From Oscillospiraceae bacterium (GTDB lineage: Bacteria; Bacillota; Clostridia; Oscillospirales; Oscillospiraceae): a DNA stretch of 64,000 bases. Shown here in pieces: positions 26,402 to 37,824 of this stretch. Below the pieces are notes generated by a model. It worked only from the letters and a program-made list of their open reading frames with translations, was not told where the DNA came from and searched no databases. The DNA is taken from the NCBI GenBank assembly GCA_902778115.1, contig CACYWG010000007.1:350-64349 (forward strand). The letters run 5' to 3'. Made by a program: the position numbers and the translations under genes. The stretch's first letter is position 1; each line of letters opens with the position of its first letter.

Positions 26402-26977
26402 TTATTTGACCGGCCGGATCTCCACCATGCTCTCCAGCGCCGCCGGAGAGAGGACGCGGGAATAGAAATCCAGCATCACGCGGTGGATGATCGGGCTGAT
26501 CTCGGCGCTGCCGCGAAGGGGCTTGACCATGATATGGTCCTCCACGCCGCCGATGCGCAGATCGCTCTCGATCTCCTCGTAGCCGAAGCGGGCGAAAAAT
26601 TTCCGCTGCCGGCGCAGGGCCTCTCCCTCGCCGTCCGCGTCAAAGTCGGTGATCTCGGCCACGATGCCCTGCCGGTCGGCAAAGCGCTTGTTCAGCAGGC
26701 GCATGGCCTGCACGCCGAGTCCCTTTTCGCGGTAAAAGGGGATCACGTCGAGGTATTTGAGCCAGACGTAGCCGTAGAGGCCGCGGCAGCCGACCAGCGC
26801 GTAGGCCAGATCCAGCCGGCTCTCCTCGTCGGTGACGGCCAGCAGCTCCATATCGTCCTTGAGCATCGCCTTGTGCACACCCAGGCGCGGCAGTAGCTCC
26901 TTTTTATCAAAATCCACCTCGAACAGCGAATAATAGTGCTCCAGCTCGCGGTGTCCGCATTTTCGCAGGATCAGCAT
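26402..26977 (-). CDS. GNAT family N-acetyltransferase
   Basis: 191-residue acyl-CoA-dependent transferase of unknown substrate. The acetyl-CoA-binding region is recognisable around LKYLDVIPFYREKGLGVQAM (the R/Q-x-x-G-x-G/A pattern) and the later strand KFFARFGYEE. ATG at 26977 has GGGAGG 8 nt upstream. A GC-rich hairpin (26369-26395) follows the gene but lacks a clean T-run. Confidence 0.75.
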   Translation of the reverse strand: MLILRKCGHRELEHYYSLFEVDFDKKELLPRLGVHKAMLKDDMELLAVTDEESRLDLAYALVGCRGLYGYVWLKYLDVIPFYREKGLGVQAMRLLNKRFADRQGIVAEITDFDADGEGEALRRQRKFFARFGYEEIESDLRIGGVEDHIMVKPLRGSAEISPIIHRVMLDFYSRVLSPAALESMVEIRPVK

Positions 26978-26990
26978 AGTGATTCCTCCC

Positions 26991-27018
26991 ATTCCGAATT
27001 CCGAACTCCGAATTCCGA
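26991..27018. repeat. 7-bp-period array (ATTCCGA type) at the ABC exporter stop codon
   Basis: ATTCCGA, ATTCCGA, ACTCCGA, ATTCCGA, reaching within 1 bp of the stop codon at 27020-27022. It lies between the exporter stop and the GNAT ribosome-binding region. Confidence 0.85.
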
Positions 27019-27019
27019 A

Positions 27020-28753
27020 TTATCCCAGGCTCTGTGCCCGACAGAGCGCGGCGTAAACGCCGCCCTTCGCGACCAGCTCCTCATGGCTGCCGCGCTCGAC
27101 GATGTGCTCGCCCTCCACGACGGCGATCTCGTCGGCGTGGCGCACCGTGGACAGGCGGTGGGCGACGATCACGGTCGTGCGCCCGACGCTCAGCTCCTCG
27201 AGCGCGGCCTGGATGCGCTGCTCGGTCACGGTGTCAAGCGCGGAGGTCGCCTCGTCGAGGATCAGGATTTTCGGGTTTTTCAAAAAGACGCGGGCGATGG
27301 AAATGCGCTGCTTCTGCCCGCCGGAGAGCATCACGCCGCGCTCACCCACATAGCTGTCATAGCCCTGGGGCAGCGCCATGATCTCGTCGTGGATCTCGGC
27401 GCGTTTGGCGGCCTCGACGATCTCCTCGTCGGTCGCCTCCGGGCGGCCGTAGCGGATATTCTCGCGGATCGTGTCGGCAAAGAGGAAGACGTCCTGCTGC
27501 AGGATGCCGATATTGCGCCGCAGACTCGACTGCGTCACGCTGCGCACGTCCCTGCCGTCCACCAGCACCGCGCCGTCCGATACCTCGTAAAAGCGGGGCA
27601 GCAGCTGGCAGAGCGTGGTCTTGCCGCCGCCGGACGGTCCGACGAGGGCCAGCGTTTTGCCCGGCTCCAGCTTCAGGCTGATGTGGCTGAGCACCGGGAT
27701 GCCGTTGGCATAGGCGAAGCTGACGTCGCGGTATTCGATCTCGCCGCGCACATCGGACAGGGTCTTCGCGTCCGGCGCGTCCTGGATGTCCGCCTCGGTG
27801 CGCATGATCTCCAGAAAGCGCGTAAAGCCCGCCGTGCCCTGCATATACTGCTCGGCAAACTGCGCGAGCTTGCGCACCGGGGTGACGAAGGTGGAGACAT
27901 AGAGCGTGAAGGTGACGAGATCCACCGCGTCCATACGCCCGGCCATGATCAGCAGGCCGCCCACCGTGATGACCAGCACCTGCATGATGCCGGTGGTGAA
28001 CTCCATCCCGCTCATAAAGAGGCCCATGGTCTTGTAGTATTCGACCTTCGCGCCCTTGAACATGTCGTTGGCGCGGTCGAATTTGCGGCCCTCCTGCTCC
28101 TCGTTGGCGAAGGCCTTGGCCACGCGCACGCCGGAGATGCTGCTCTCGATGGCGGCGGTGATCTCGGCGGTCTTTCGCTTGACCTCAATGTTGGCGCGCT
28201 TCATGCGCAGCCGCTGGCTGAGCGTGAACCACAGGCAGACCGGCAGCGCGATCGTCAGCACCAGCGCCAGCTCCCAGCGCAGGATGAACATCACGATCAG
28301 CGCGCCGATGATGGTCAGCGAGCAGATGATCAAGTTCTCCGGGCCGTGGTGGCTCAGCTCCGTGATATCGAACAGCTCGCTCGTGATGCGGCTCATCAGC
28401 ACGCCCGTGCGATTCTGGTCGTAAAAGCGGAAGGAGAGCTTCTGCATATGTTCAAAGAGGTCGCGCCGCATCTCCGCCTCCACCAGCACGCCCATGCGGT
28501 GGCCGAGCACGGTGATGACGTAGTACAGCAGCGCCTTGGCCAGATACGCCAGCGCCATCACGCCCATCACCAGGAAAAATACGGTATAGAGCTTCTGCGG
28601 CAGGTAGCTGCGCATCGCGCTGCGCGACACATAGGGGAACACCAGGTCGATCACCGCCACCAGCAGCGCGCAGATCATGTCGATCGTGAACAGCTTTTTC
28701 TGCCGCGCGATGTAGCGGATGAAGATTTTCAGCGGCTTTTCGTTGTAATTCAT
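27020..28753 (-). CDS. ABC exporter, fused membrane and ATPase domains (MsbA/MDR type)
   Basis: 577-residue half-transporter for export of lipids, drugs or peptides. Six transmembrane helices lie within residues 1-310. The nucleotide-binding domain follows: Walker [13 protein letters not shown]-loop region [12 protein letters not shown], signature [12 protein letters not shown], Walker [13 protein letters not shown], and the H-loop IVAHRLSTV. It works as a homodimer unless a partner exists elsewhere. Its ATG overlaps the rnhA stop (ATGA), so the two are coupled. The substrate is unknown. Confidence 0.94.
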   Translation of the reverse strand: MNYNEKPLKIFIRYIARQKKLFTIDMICALLVAVIDLVFPYVSRSAMRSYLPQKLYTVFFLVMGVMALAYLAKALLYYVITVLGHRMGVLVEAEMRRDLFEHMQKLSFRFYDQNRTGVLMSRITSELFDITELSHHGPENLIICSLTIIGALIVMFILRWELALVLTIALPVCLWFTLSQRLRMKRANIEVKRKTAEITAAIESSISGVRVAKAFANEEQEGRKFDRANDMFKGAKVEYYKTMGLFMSGMEFTTGIMQVLVITVGGLLIMAGRMDAVDLVTFTLYVSTFVTPVRKLAQFAEQYMQGTAGFTRFLEIMRTEADIQDAPDAKTLSDVRGEIEYRDVSFAYANGIPVLSHISLKLEPGKTLALVGPSGGGKTTLCQLLPRFYEVSDGAVLVDGRDVRSVTQSSLRRNIGILQQDVFLFADTIRENIRYGRPEATDEEIVEAAKRAEIHDEIMALPQGYDSYVGERGVMLSGGQKQRISIARVFLKNPKILILDEATSALDTVTEQRIQAALEELSVGRTTVIVAHRLSTVRHADEIAVVEGEHIVERGSHEELVAKGGVYAALCRAQSLG

Positions 28754-29187
28754 GCGAATTTTTCCCTCTCAGCCACAGCCATGGCGTCGCAGCGGTTGTT
28801 GAATTCGTTCTCAGCGTGCCCCTTGACCCAGTGATAGTGCATCTCGTGCTGCCGCGTCAGATCCAGCAGCAGCTCCCAGAGATCGGGGTTCAGGGCGGGC
28901 TTCTTGTCGCTCTTGACCCAGCCTTTTTTGCGCCAGCCCCAGGCCCAGCCCTTGTCCAGCGCGTCGATGACGTACTTGGAGTCGGAATAGAGCTCGACGG
29001 TGCAGCTCTCCTTGAGCGCCAGCAGCGCCTGGATCACGGCGGTCAGCTCCATGCGGTTGTTGGTGGTCTGCGCCTCGCCGCCGGAGAGGGTCTTTTCGCG
29101 GCCCTGATAGCGCAAAATCGCGCCCCAGCCACCGGGACCGGGATTGCCGCTGCAGGCCCCGTCGGTATAGATCTCAACTGTTTTCAT
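28750..29187 (-). CDS. rnhA: Ribonuclease HI
   Basis: Cleaves RNA in RNA:DNA hybrids. 145 residues with all active-site carboxylates visible: Asp in [17 protein letters not shown], Glu in NNRMELTAV, Asp in LYSDSKYV, and the last Asp in [12 protein letters not shown]. The basic handle region [12 protein letters not shown] is present. It overlaps the exporter downstream by 4 bp. Confidence 0.97.
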   Translation of the reverse strand: MKTVEIYTDGACSGNPGPGGWGAILRYQGREKTLSGGEAQTTNNRMELTAVIQALLALKESCTVELYSDSKYVIDALDKGWAWGWRKKGWVKSDKKPALNPDLWELLLDLTRQHEMHYHWVKGHAENEFNNRCDAMAVAEREKFA

Positions 29188-29202
29188 AGACGATTCCTCT
29201 TA

Positions 29203-29335
29203 GCCTTCCCCTTGAGGGGAAGGTGGCAACCGGCGTCTCTCGCGAGCCGGATGGCGGATGAGGTGACAATCATTCCGCAGTCTGATAATCACACCTCATC
29301 AGTCGCTTCGCGACAGCTTCCCCTCAAGGGGAAGC
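29203..29335. repeat. Hairpin-bounded intergenic element, copy B1
   Basis: Starts GCCTTCCCCTTGAGGGGAAG and ends CTTCCCCTCAAGGGGAAGC, both ends hairpins. The inner arms ATGAGGTG and CACCTCATCAGTCGCTTCGC are complementary. It shares the GACAGCTTCCC end architecture with copy B2 (55274) and the plan of family A. Confidence 0.85.
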
Positions 29336-29337
29336 CG

Positions 29338-29811
29338 TTATTGGTCGTGTTCGAAGCGGTTTTTCAGCACCAGATATTCCTGCTTGTCGACCAGGCCGTT
29401 TTTCAGCCAGCTGTCCAGCTGCTGGAGGCGGCGCTGGCGGTCGCGGACGAAGTGATCCTCGCCGCTCAGCTCACAGGACACGCAGTAGGCATCCGGCTGC
29501 GGAAAGCTGCGCTGCGCCGTCGGTTCGCGGCGCTGCATGGAGGGAACCGGGCGATGGAGCTCGACCTCGGGCGTTTTTCTCCCCGGCGCGGCCTTCGTCC
29601 CGTTTCCGCGCGACTCCAGGGCGTTTTTCGCCGCTTTGTCCCTGTTTTTGGCCATCTTGCCGAACGCAATGGCCGCAACCACGGCGATCACGATCACGCC
29701 GAAAACGACCGGAGGCAGGTCTCCGTCCAGCGTGCGCATCAAAAGCGGGATCAGAATGACCAGAACAGCCCAGGATGCGCCGGAATTTTTCTTCTTCTGC
29801 TGATTGTTCAT
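29338..29811 (-). CDS. Membrane protein with C-terminal SHOCT-like segment
   Basis: 157 residues. Two hydrophobic segments occur at about 13-27 and 33-51 (WAVLVILIPLLM; VVFGVIVIAVVAAIAFG), followed by a basic, Pro-containing linker. The short C-terminal helical module RLQQLDSWLKNGLVDKQEYL resembles SHOCT domains. A Cys pair (AYCVSCELSG) precedes it. Function unknown. GGAGGAA lies just before the ATG. It sits downstream of gyrA and the 77-aa gene, between them and repeat B1. Confidence 0.7.
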   Translation of the reverse strand: MNNQQKKKNSGASWAVLVILIPLLMRTLDGDLPPVVFGVIVIAVVAAIAFGKMAKNRDKAAKNALESRGNGTKAAPGRKTPEVELHRPVPSMQRREPTAQRSFPQPDAYCVSCELSGEDHFVRDRQRRLQQLDSWLKNGLVDKQEYLVLKNRFEHDQ

Positions 29812-29835
29812 CGCAATTCCTCCTCAAGCGCCGCG

Positions 29836-30069
29836 TCAATACGGCGGATACGGGTCCTCGTCCTTGTTTTCTTCCTCCGGCTCCGGGTGCTTCTTTCTCC
29901 ACACATAGCCCGCGATGGCCGTGACCGCGCCGGCCGCCAGAGCGGCCAGCAGCTTCCAGTGGAATTCAAGCGCCGGGAAGAGCAGGTTCAATGCAATAAA
30001 GACCAGGATCAGAACCAGCTCTGCGATCCGGTACGGATATTTCCATTTCCAATGCTTCTGATCCCACAT
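29836..30069 (-). CDS. Small membrane protein, unknown
   Basis: 77 residues with two predicted membrane segments (IAELVLILVFIALNLLF; KLLAALAAGAVTAIAGYVW) and a highly charged C-terminal tail (KKHPEPEEENKDEDPYPPY). It starts 8 bp after the gyrA stop, so it is co-transcribed with gyrA. I do not recognise the family. Confidence 0.65.
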   Translation of the reverse strand: MWDQKHWKWKYPYRIAELVLILVFIALNLLFPALEFHWKLLAALAAGAVTAIAGYVWRKKHPEPEEENKDEDPYPPY

Positions 30070-30077
30070 AAGTTGCT

Positions 30078-32567
<2,490 letters not shown>

Positions 32568-32590
32568 ATTCCAATAATTCCTTCCTTGTA

Positions 32591-32705
32591 GGCTCCCTTT
32601 TTCAAAAGGGAGCTGTCAGCGAAGCTGACTGAGGGTTCCTGAAAATTGATAAGAAACCCTCCGGCCTCGCTTTGCTCGGCCACCTCCCTTCTGCGGAAGG
32701 GAGGC
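32591..32705. repeat. Hairpin-bounded intergenic element, copy A2
   Basis: Starts GGCTCCCTTTTTCAAAAGGG and ends CTCCCTTCTGCGGAAGGGAG. The inner part reads AGCTGTCAGCGAAGCTGACT then GAGGG, and AACCCTCCGGCCTCGCTTTG on the other arm. It lies between gyrB and gyrA and would be transcribed as a long hairpin in the gyr mRNA. Confidence 0.88.
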
Positions 32706-32708
32706 TAA

Positions 32709-34640
32709 TCAAATATCCAGATTGACAACGTATTTGGCGTTGGTTTCGATCCACTCGCGGCGGGGTTCGACCTCCTCGCCCATCAGTACCGTGAAGACCT
32801 GGTCGGCCATGATGGCGTCCTTGAGCGTGATGCGGCGCAGAGAGCGCTGCTCCGGGTCCATCGTGGTCTCCCACAGCTCGTGCGGGTCCATCTCGCCCAG
32901 ACCTTTGAAGCGGTTGATGTCCACCTTGGCGTTGGGGTTGTCGGCGCGCATTTCGGCGCTGATGCGGTCGCGCTCCTCGTCGGAGTAGGCCACGCGCTGC
33001 GTCTTGCCGCGCTGCAGCTTATACAGCGGAGGCACCGCGGAATAGACGTAGCCGCGCTCGATGAGCGGGCGCATATAGCGGAAGAAGAAGGTCAGCAGCA
33101 GGGTTCGGATATGGCTGCCGTCCACATCGGCATCGGCCATGATGATGATCTTGTGGTAGCGGAGCTTTTCGATGTTGAACTCGTCCCCGATGCCGGCGCC
33201 GAGCGCCACAATCAGCGGATAGAGCTTGTCGTTGCCGTAGATCTTGTCGGCGCGCGCCTTTTCCACGTTGAGCATCTTGCCCCACATGGCCAGGATTGCC
33301 TGGAAGCGGCTGTCGCGGCCCTGGATGGCAGAGCCCGCGGCGGAATCGCCCTCGACGATGTAGATTTCACACAGCGAGGGGTCGCGCTCGTTGCAGTCCT
33401 GCAGCTTGTCCGGCATCTGGCCGGATTCAAGCCCCGTCTTGCGCCGGACGGATTCCTTGGCCTTGCGCGCGGCCTCGCGGGCGCGATTGGCCATCATGGC
33501 CTTCTCCAGGATGGCCTTGGCCGCCTGGGGATGCTCTTCAAAATAAGTCGACAGCTGATCGTTGACGATGCCGTCGACCAGGGTGCGGATATAGGCGTTG
33601 CCCAGCTTCTGCTTGGTCTGGCCCTCAAACTGCGCCTCGGGGAGCTTGACGGAGATGACGGCGGAGATGCCCTCGCGCACGTCCTCGCCGGAGACCTTGT
33701 CCTCTCCCTTGATGATGTTGTTTTTCTGTCCGTAGGCGTTGATAACGCGCGTCAGGGCCGTTTTGAAGCCCGTCTCGTGCATGCCGCCTTCCGGGGTGTG
33801 GATGTCGTTGGCAAAGGAGACCAGGGTCTCGTTATAGCCGTCGTTGTACTGCAGCGCGATCTCGGCCACAGCGTCGCCCTTGGCGCCGGAAAGGTAGATG
33901 ACCTCGTCATGGACCGGCGTCTTGTGGCGGTTGAGCCAGCTGACAAATTCGCGGATGCCGCCCTGATAGTAGAGCGTGTCATCCTGCTCCTTGCCCTCGC
34001 GCTCGTCGCGCAGGATGATGGTCAGGCCGCCGTTGAGGAAGGCCTGCTCGCGAAGCCTGGTGTGCAGCACCTCGTAGTCATAGACCACGTCGTCGAACAT
34101 CTCGGGATCGGGCTTGAAGCGCACGGTTGTGCCGGTGCGGTCGGTCGTGCCGACCACGTGGATCTCCTCGGTGATCTCGCCGCGGGAAAAGCGCATCTGA
34201 TAGATTTTTTCATCTTTATGCACCCGCACTTCCAGCCATTCGGACAAAGCGTTGACCACGCTCGCGCCGACGCCGTGCAGGCCGCCGGAAACCTTGTAGC
34301 CTCCGCCGCCGAACTTGCCGCCGGCATGCAGCACCGTGAAGACGACCTCCAGGGCGCTCTTTCCGGTCTGCTCCTGGATGTCCACGGGGATGCCGCGGCC
34401 GTTGTCGCGCACGCGGATCACGTCCCCCTGCTCGATCGTCACTTCGATCGCCGTGCAGAAGCCGGCCAGCGCCTCGTCGATGGAGTTGTCGACGATCTCG
34501 TAGACCAGATGGTGAAGACCGGAGGAGGAGGTGGAGCCGATATACATACCGGGGCGCTTGCGCACCGCCTCCAGGCCTTCCAGCACCTGGATCTGCGAGG
34601 CGTCATATTCCTGTTTGACCTGTTCGATGTTGTCTGACAT
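32709..34640 (-). CDS. gyrB: DNA gyrase subunit B
   Basis: ATPase subunit of gyrase. 643 residues. GHKL ATPase motifs are visible: [25 protein letters not shown], and the loop [16 protein letters not shown]. The TOPRIM domain has [12 protein letters not shown] and [21 protein letters not shown] typical C-terminus ([20 protein letters not shown]) follows. Repeats A2 and A3 flank it on both sides. Confidence 0.98.
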   Translation of the reverse strand: MSDNIEQVKQEYDASQIQVLEGLEAVRKRPGMYIGSTSSSGLHHLVYEIVDNSIDEALAGFCTAIEVTIEQGDVIRVRDNGRGIPVDIQEQTGKSALEVVFTVLHAGGKFGGGGYKVSGGLHGVGASVVNALSEWLEVRVHKDEKIYQMRFSRGEITEEIHVVGTTDRTGTTVRFKPDPEMFDDVVYDYEVLHTRLREQAFLNGGLTIILRDEREGKEQDDTLYYQGGIREFVSWLNRHKTPVHDEVIYLSGAKGDAVAEIALQYNDGYNETLVSFANDIHTPEGGMHETGFKTALTRVINAYGQKNNIIKGEDKVSGEDVREGISAVISVKLPEAQFEGQTKQKLGNAYIRTLVDGIVNDQLSTYFEEHPQAAKAILEKAMMANRAREAARKAKESVRRKTGLESGQMPDKLQDCNERDPSLCEIYIVEGDSAAGSAIQGRDSRFQAILAMWGKMLNVEKARADKIYGNDKLYPLIVALGAGIGDEFNIEKLRYHKIIIMADADVDGSHIRTLLLTFFFRYMRPLIERGYVYSAVPPLYKLQRGKTQRVAYSDEERDRISAEMRADNPNAKVDINRFKGLGEMDPHELWETTMDPEQRSLRRITLKDAIMADQVFTVLMGEEVEPRREWIETNAKYVVNLDI

Positions 34641-34663
34641 AGATTCAATTTCCTTTCCATATA

Positions 34664-34796
34664 GGCTCCCTTTTTTGAAAGGGAGCTGTCACGCGCAGCG
34701 TGACTGAGGGTTATTCCGCTTAAAATCAGAGAAACCCTCCGTCATCCGCCTCGCGGAAGCTTGGCGGATGACACCTCCCTTCTGCAGAAGGGAGGC
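34664..34796. repeat. Hairpin-bounded intergenic element, copy A3
   Basis: Starts GGCTCCCTTTTTTGAAAGGG and ends ACCTCCCTTCTGCAGAAGGG plus AGGC. Inner arms carry AGCTGTCACGCGCAGCGTGA and an additional hairpin (GTCATCCGCC / GGCGGATGAC). It separates gyrB from remB and ends 1 bp before the remB stop codon. Confidence 0.88.
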
Positions 34797-34797
34797 G

Positions 34798-35055
34798 CTA
34801 TACCAGATCGCTTTCGCTGCGCTTGAGCAGCGTGGATGCGGCCATCTGGCTCAAAATCACCGATTTTTTCCATTTTTCACAGCATACGACGAAGGATTTG
34901 GGAAGATCCTCCGCCGCATTGACGACCTCGCCGGCCTGTTCCGACTGACGCAGAAACTTTCGCGTCAGATGGCTCTGGCTGGTGATATCCAGATCAAAAA
35001 TGCCGACGATGTCTTTTTTCGGGACGACCGTCCCCTTGCCCAGATGAAGATACAT
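34798..35055 (-). CDS. remB: Extracellular matrix regulator RemB-like protein (DUF370)
   Basis: 85 residues beginning MYLHLGKGTVVPKKDIVGIF, the DUF370/RemB N-terminal pattern (MYLHIG...V..KDIIGIFDLD). In Bacillus, RemB lies between recF and gyrB as here, and its relative RemA is a DNA-binding activator. The C-terminal part (SFVVCCEKWKKSVILSQMAA) matches RemB rather than RemA. The biochemical role is not well established. Confidence 0.88.
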   Translation of the reverse strand: MYLHLGKGTVVPKKDIVGIFDLDITSQSHLTRKFLRQSEQAGEVVNAAEDLPKSFVVCCEKWKKSVILSQMAASTLLKRSESDLV

Positions 35056-35060
35056 AAGTC

Positions 35061-35130
35061 AATTTGGAATGCGGAATTCGGAGTTCGGAATGACTTGATC
35101 ATCTCATTCCGAATTTATCATTCCGAATTC
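35061..35130. repeat. Two opposed 7-bp-period arrays between remB and recF
   Basis: Left array: AATTTGG, AATGCGG, AATTCGG, AGTTCGG, AATGACT (35061-35095). Right array, opposite polarity: ATTCCGA, ATTTATC, ATTCCGA, then ATTC up to the recF stop (35106-35130). The two halves form an imperfect inverted repeat about a short centre (TGATCATCTC). Confidence 0.75.
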
Positions 35131-36237
35131 CTAATTTGTTTTGATCCTGCCCTTTTCGACAAAGAGCACCTTGCCGCCGGTGCGCCGGGAGATGCCCTCG
35201 TCCTCGCAGCAGGTGATCAGCGTCTGCCCGCCGCCGATGCGGTTGAGCACGAATTCCTGCCGCCTGGTGTCGAGCTCGGAGAGGACGTCGTCGAGCAGCA
35301 GGATCGGATATTCTCCGGTTTCAGCCAGGAAGATCTCCCGCTCGGCCAGCTTCAGCGACAGCGCCGCCGTGCGCGTCTGCCCCTGAGAAGCAAAGCTGCG
35401 GGCCGGGCGGCCGTTGATGCTGATCTCCAGGTCGTCCTTGTGGGCGCCGGTCAGGCACTGGCCGGCCTCCAGCTCGGCCTGCCGGTGGCTTTCCTGATGG
35501 TCGCAGATGTCATAGTAGATGTCCCGGACGCTTGCGCCGGGATCCTTGACCGTGCTCACGGTGCAGTAGCGCAGGCTCAGAGCCTCGCCCTCGCCGGAAA
35601 ACTCCCGGTGGATCGGCGCCGCGGCCTCCTGCAGCCGCTCGGCAAAGGCGGCGCGGTAGCGGATCAGATGGGCGGAAGCGCGCGCCATCGCGTCGGAAAA
35701 TTCGTCGAGCGTATCCAGCAGCGAAGGCTTTTCCCGCCAGTCCTTCAAAATGCGGCTTTTGTGCTCGTACAGGCGGTTGAACTCCGCCAGTACCTCGGCA
35801 TAGCGAGGGCGGATCTGGCTGATGGCGTTGTCCATCAGCCGGCGCCGCACGGCCGCTCCCTCCTTGATGAGGTTCAGATCGTCCGGGCAGAAGAGCACCG
35901 TATTGACGACGGCGCTGAGCTCTCCGGCTGTCTTTTTTACGCCGTTGACCTGGATCTTTTTGGCCTGGCCCGGCTGCATCAGCAATCGGATGCTCTGCGG
36001 CCGCTCATGGCTGTACACCTCGGCCAGGATCTCCGCCGCGCTGTAGCCGAAGCCGATCAGCTCCCGGTCAAAGCGCGTGCGGAAGCTCCGTCCGGCCGAG
36101 AGCATATACACGGCCTCCAGCAGATTGGTCTTTCCCTGGGCGTTCGGCCCCGTGATGACATTGGTGTCCGGCGCAAACTCCGCCGTCTCCCACTCATAGT
36201 TCCGAAAGCCGTTGAGGGCGATCTTTTCGACTCTCAT
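35131..36237 (-). CDS. recF: DNA replication and repair protein RecF
   Basis: SMC-like ATPase that helps load RecA at gaps. 368 residues. Walker A is [15 protein letters not shown] near residue 30, the signature region is near [19 protein letters not shown], and Walker B is [12 protein letters not shown]. The start overlaps the S4 gene stop (ATGA). Conserved placement dnaN-S4-recF. Confidence 0.97.
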   Translation of the reverse strand: MRVEKIALNGFRNYEWETAEFAPDTNVITGPNAQGKTNLLEAVYMLSAGRSFRTRFDRELIGFGYSAAEILAEVYSHERPQSIRLLMQPGQAKKIQVNGVKKTAGELSAVVNTVLFCPDDLNLIKEGAAVRRRLMDNAISQIRPRYAEVLAEFNRLYEHKSRILKDWREKPSLLDTLDEFSDAMARASAHLIRYRAAFAERLQEAAAPIHREFSGEGEALSLRYCTVSTVKDPGASVRDIYYDICDHQESHRQAELEAGQCLTGAHKDDLEISINGRPARSFASQGQTRTAALSLKLAEREIFLAETGEYPILLLDDVLSELDTRRQEFVLNRIGGGQTLITCCEDEGISRRTGGKVLFVEKGRIKTN

Positions 36238-36446
36238 GCCTGCTGCACGTCCAGCTCGAAGCGGTCAAAGCAGACCTTGTCGCCCGGACGGATCTTTTTA
36301 CCGCGCATCGTGCAGACTTCGCCGTTGACCGTGACAAGTCCATCGGCGATGACCGCTTTGGCCTCGCCGCCGGTGCCGACCGCGGCCGCATATTTCAGCA
36401 GTGCGTCAAGCTTGATGAACTCGGTGTGGATCGTAATCGTTTCCAT
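36234..36446 (-). CDS. S4-domain RNA-binding protein (YaaA/RlbA family)
   Basis: 70 residues, essentially a lone S4 RNA-binding domain: [20 protein letters not shown] followed by [19 protein letters not shown]. It is found between dnaN and recF in most Firmicutes, as here. Proposed to act in ribosome assembly; direct function uncertain. It overlaps recF by 4 bp. Confidence 0.93.
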   Translation of the reverse strand: METITIHTEFIKLDALLKYAAAVGTGGEAKAVIADGLVTVNGEVCTMRGKKIRPGDKVCFDRFELDVQQA

Positions 36447-36451
36447 AGAAA

Positions 36452-36486
36452 CCTCTAAAAACTAAAAACTAAAATCTATAAACTGT
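36452..36486. repeat. 7-bp-period array (AAACTAA type) at the dnaN stop codon
   Basis: On the plus strand CCTCTAA, AAACTAA, AAACTAA, AATCTAT, AAACTGT, ending at the dnaN stop codon (36487-36489). On the coding strand this gives TAG every 7 nt after the stop. Confidence 0.75.
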
Positions 36487-37599
36487 TTATTCACCCGCTC
36501 TCAGACGCACGGGCAGGATCATGTAGGTAAAGCTCCTGCTGCCGTCGGCGGCCTCAATCACGCTGGGAGAGGCGGCGGTATTCAGGCAGATATGCAGCTT
36601 GTCCGTACCGGAGGCCTTCAGCGCGTCCATCAGATAACGGTCGTTGAAGCCGATCTCCAGATCCTCGCCGCTGCCCTCGCAGGAGCACTGATCCTCCGCC
36701 TTGCCGACCGGCGTCACGCAAAGGCAGTCGATCAGACCGTCACTGAAGCGCATGCGCACCGGAGAGGAGTTTTTCTCGCTGACGATCAGCGCTACGCGGT
36801 CGATGACGCTCATCAGCTCGGCGCGGTCGACCTCGACCACATGACGGAAGTTTTCGGGGATGGACTTGCGGTAGTTGAGAAATTCGCCCTCGAGACGGCG
36901 GGTGACGACCACAGTCTCCCCAATAGCAAAGGAAATGTGCTTGCTGCCGACGGAAATCTGGACCTCGCCCTCCTCGTCGGAGCAGATGCGCTCCACGTCG
37001 CTGAGCGCGGAGCCGGGCACGACAAAGCTGCAGTTTTCGAGTTTGCCTTCTTCGATCTCCTCGCAGCGCTTGGCCAGGCGGTATCCGTCCACAGACACCA
37101 TGGTGAGCGCCTGATCCTCGATTTCAAAGAGCGTGCCGGTGTAGATGGGGCGCACGTCGCTGGTCGCGACGGCGAAGATCGTCTGATTGATCATGCTGCG
37201 CAGAGTCTTCTGCGGCAGAGTGATGTTATTGACGCTGTCCACACTGGGCATTTCCGGATAATCGCCGGAGAACATGCCCATGAAGTGAAAGTCGCTGCGG
37301 CCGCACTTGACATTAACGGTGTTGTTGCTGTCGGTCGAAACGGTGACGATGCCGTCCGGCAGACGGCGGATCATCTCGCCGAAAAGGCGCGCGCCGACCA
37401 CGATGGAGCCGGCTTCTTCGATCTCGGCGCCGATGTTGGTATAGATGCCCTCCTTCAGATCATAGCCGGTCACACGCAGATCGTCACCTGCCTGCAGCAG
37501 CAGACCTTCCAGCGCGGGGATCGGGCTCTTGGAGGCAGCCGCACGGGAGGCGATCGTCACAGCGCTCTGAAGCAGATATTTTTCGCAGCTGAATTTCAT
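36487..37599 (-). CDS. dnaN: DNA polymerase III beta subunit (sliding clamp)
   Basis: Ring-shaped processivity clamp. 370 residues in three homologous domains, beginning MKFSCEKYLLQSAVTIASRA. Family blocks are VSVDGYRLAKRCEEI in domain 2 and the C-terminal YMILPVRL of the hydrophobic peptide-binding pocket. GAGGAGGAA precedes the ATG. Downstream of dnaA with an origin-like gap between. Confidence 0.98.
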   Translation of the reverse strand: MKFSCEKYLLQSAVTIASRAAASKSPIPALEGLLLQAGDDLRVTGYDLKEGIYTNIGAEIEEAGSIVVGARLFGEMIRRLPDGIVTVSTDSNNTVNVKCGRSDFHFMGMFSGDYPEMPSVDSVNNITLPQKTLRSMINQTIFAVATSDVRPIYTGTLFEIEDQALTMVSVDGYRLAKRCEEIEEGKLENCSFVVPGSALSDVERICSDEEGEVQISVGSKHISFAIGETVVVTRRLEGEFLNYRKSIPENFRHVVEVDRAELMSVIDRVALIVSEKNSSPVRMRFSDGLIDCLCVTPVGKAEDQCSCEGSGEDLEIGFNDRYLMDALKASGTDKLHICLNTAASPSVIEAADGSRSFTYMILPVRLRAGE

Positions 37600-37824
37600 T
37601 GGTATTCCTCCTCAGGAAATTTTTATCTATTTATCTTTTTGTCTATTTGTTTGTTATTGTTGTTTCAGAAAAAATTATTGTGGAAAAGGGGATTTTTTGA
37701 GCTGCTGCAAGGCTTTTTGCTGTGGAGAAAAAAGTAGATAATTTTCTGCTTTTCAACACGGGCGGCGGCTGATTATTTGATAACATCTTTCTTTTCCACT
37801 TTTTACAGCAGATTGTGGAGAAAA
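37600..37824. other. oriC: Candidate origin of replication (dnaA-dnaN gap)
   Basis: This 225-bp AT-rich gap holds four near-consensus DnaA boxes: TGTGGAAAA (37679-37687), TGTGGAGAA (37721-37729), TTTTCCACT (37792-37800) and TGTGGAGAA (37814-37822). Read as TTTTCCACA/TTCTCCACA, most differ from TTATCCACA by one base. On the dnaN side is a pyrimidine-rich 8-bp-period ladder (CTATTTAT, CTTTTTGT, CTATTTGT; about 37619-37650) suited to DNA unwinding. No perfect TTATCCACA is present, and strand bias around the site is odd (see findings). Confidence 0.6.

Noticed and set aside
26936..28834. 632-residue plus-strand open frame opposite the ABC exporter
   Set aside because: Complement of a clear ABC exporter; His/Gln/Ala-rich shadow translation without domains.
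36452..36486. Short periodic arrays considered as CRISPR
   Set aside because: Units are 7-8 bp with no spacers and no cas genes nearby.
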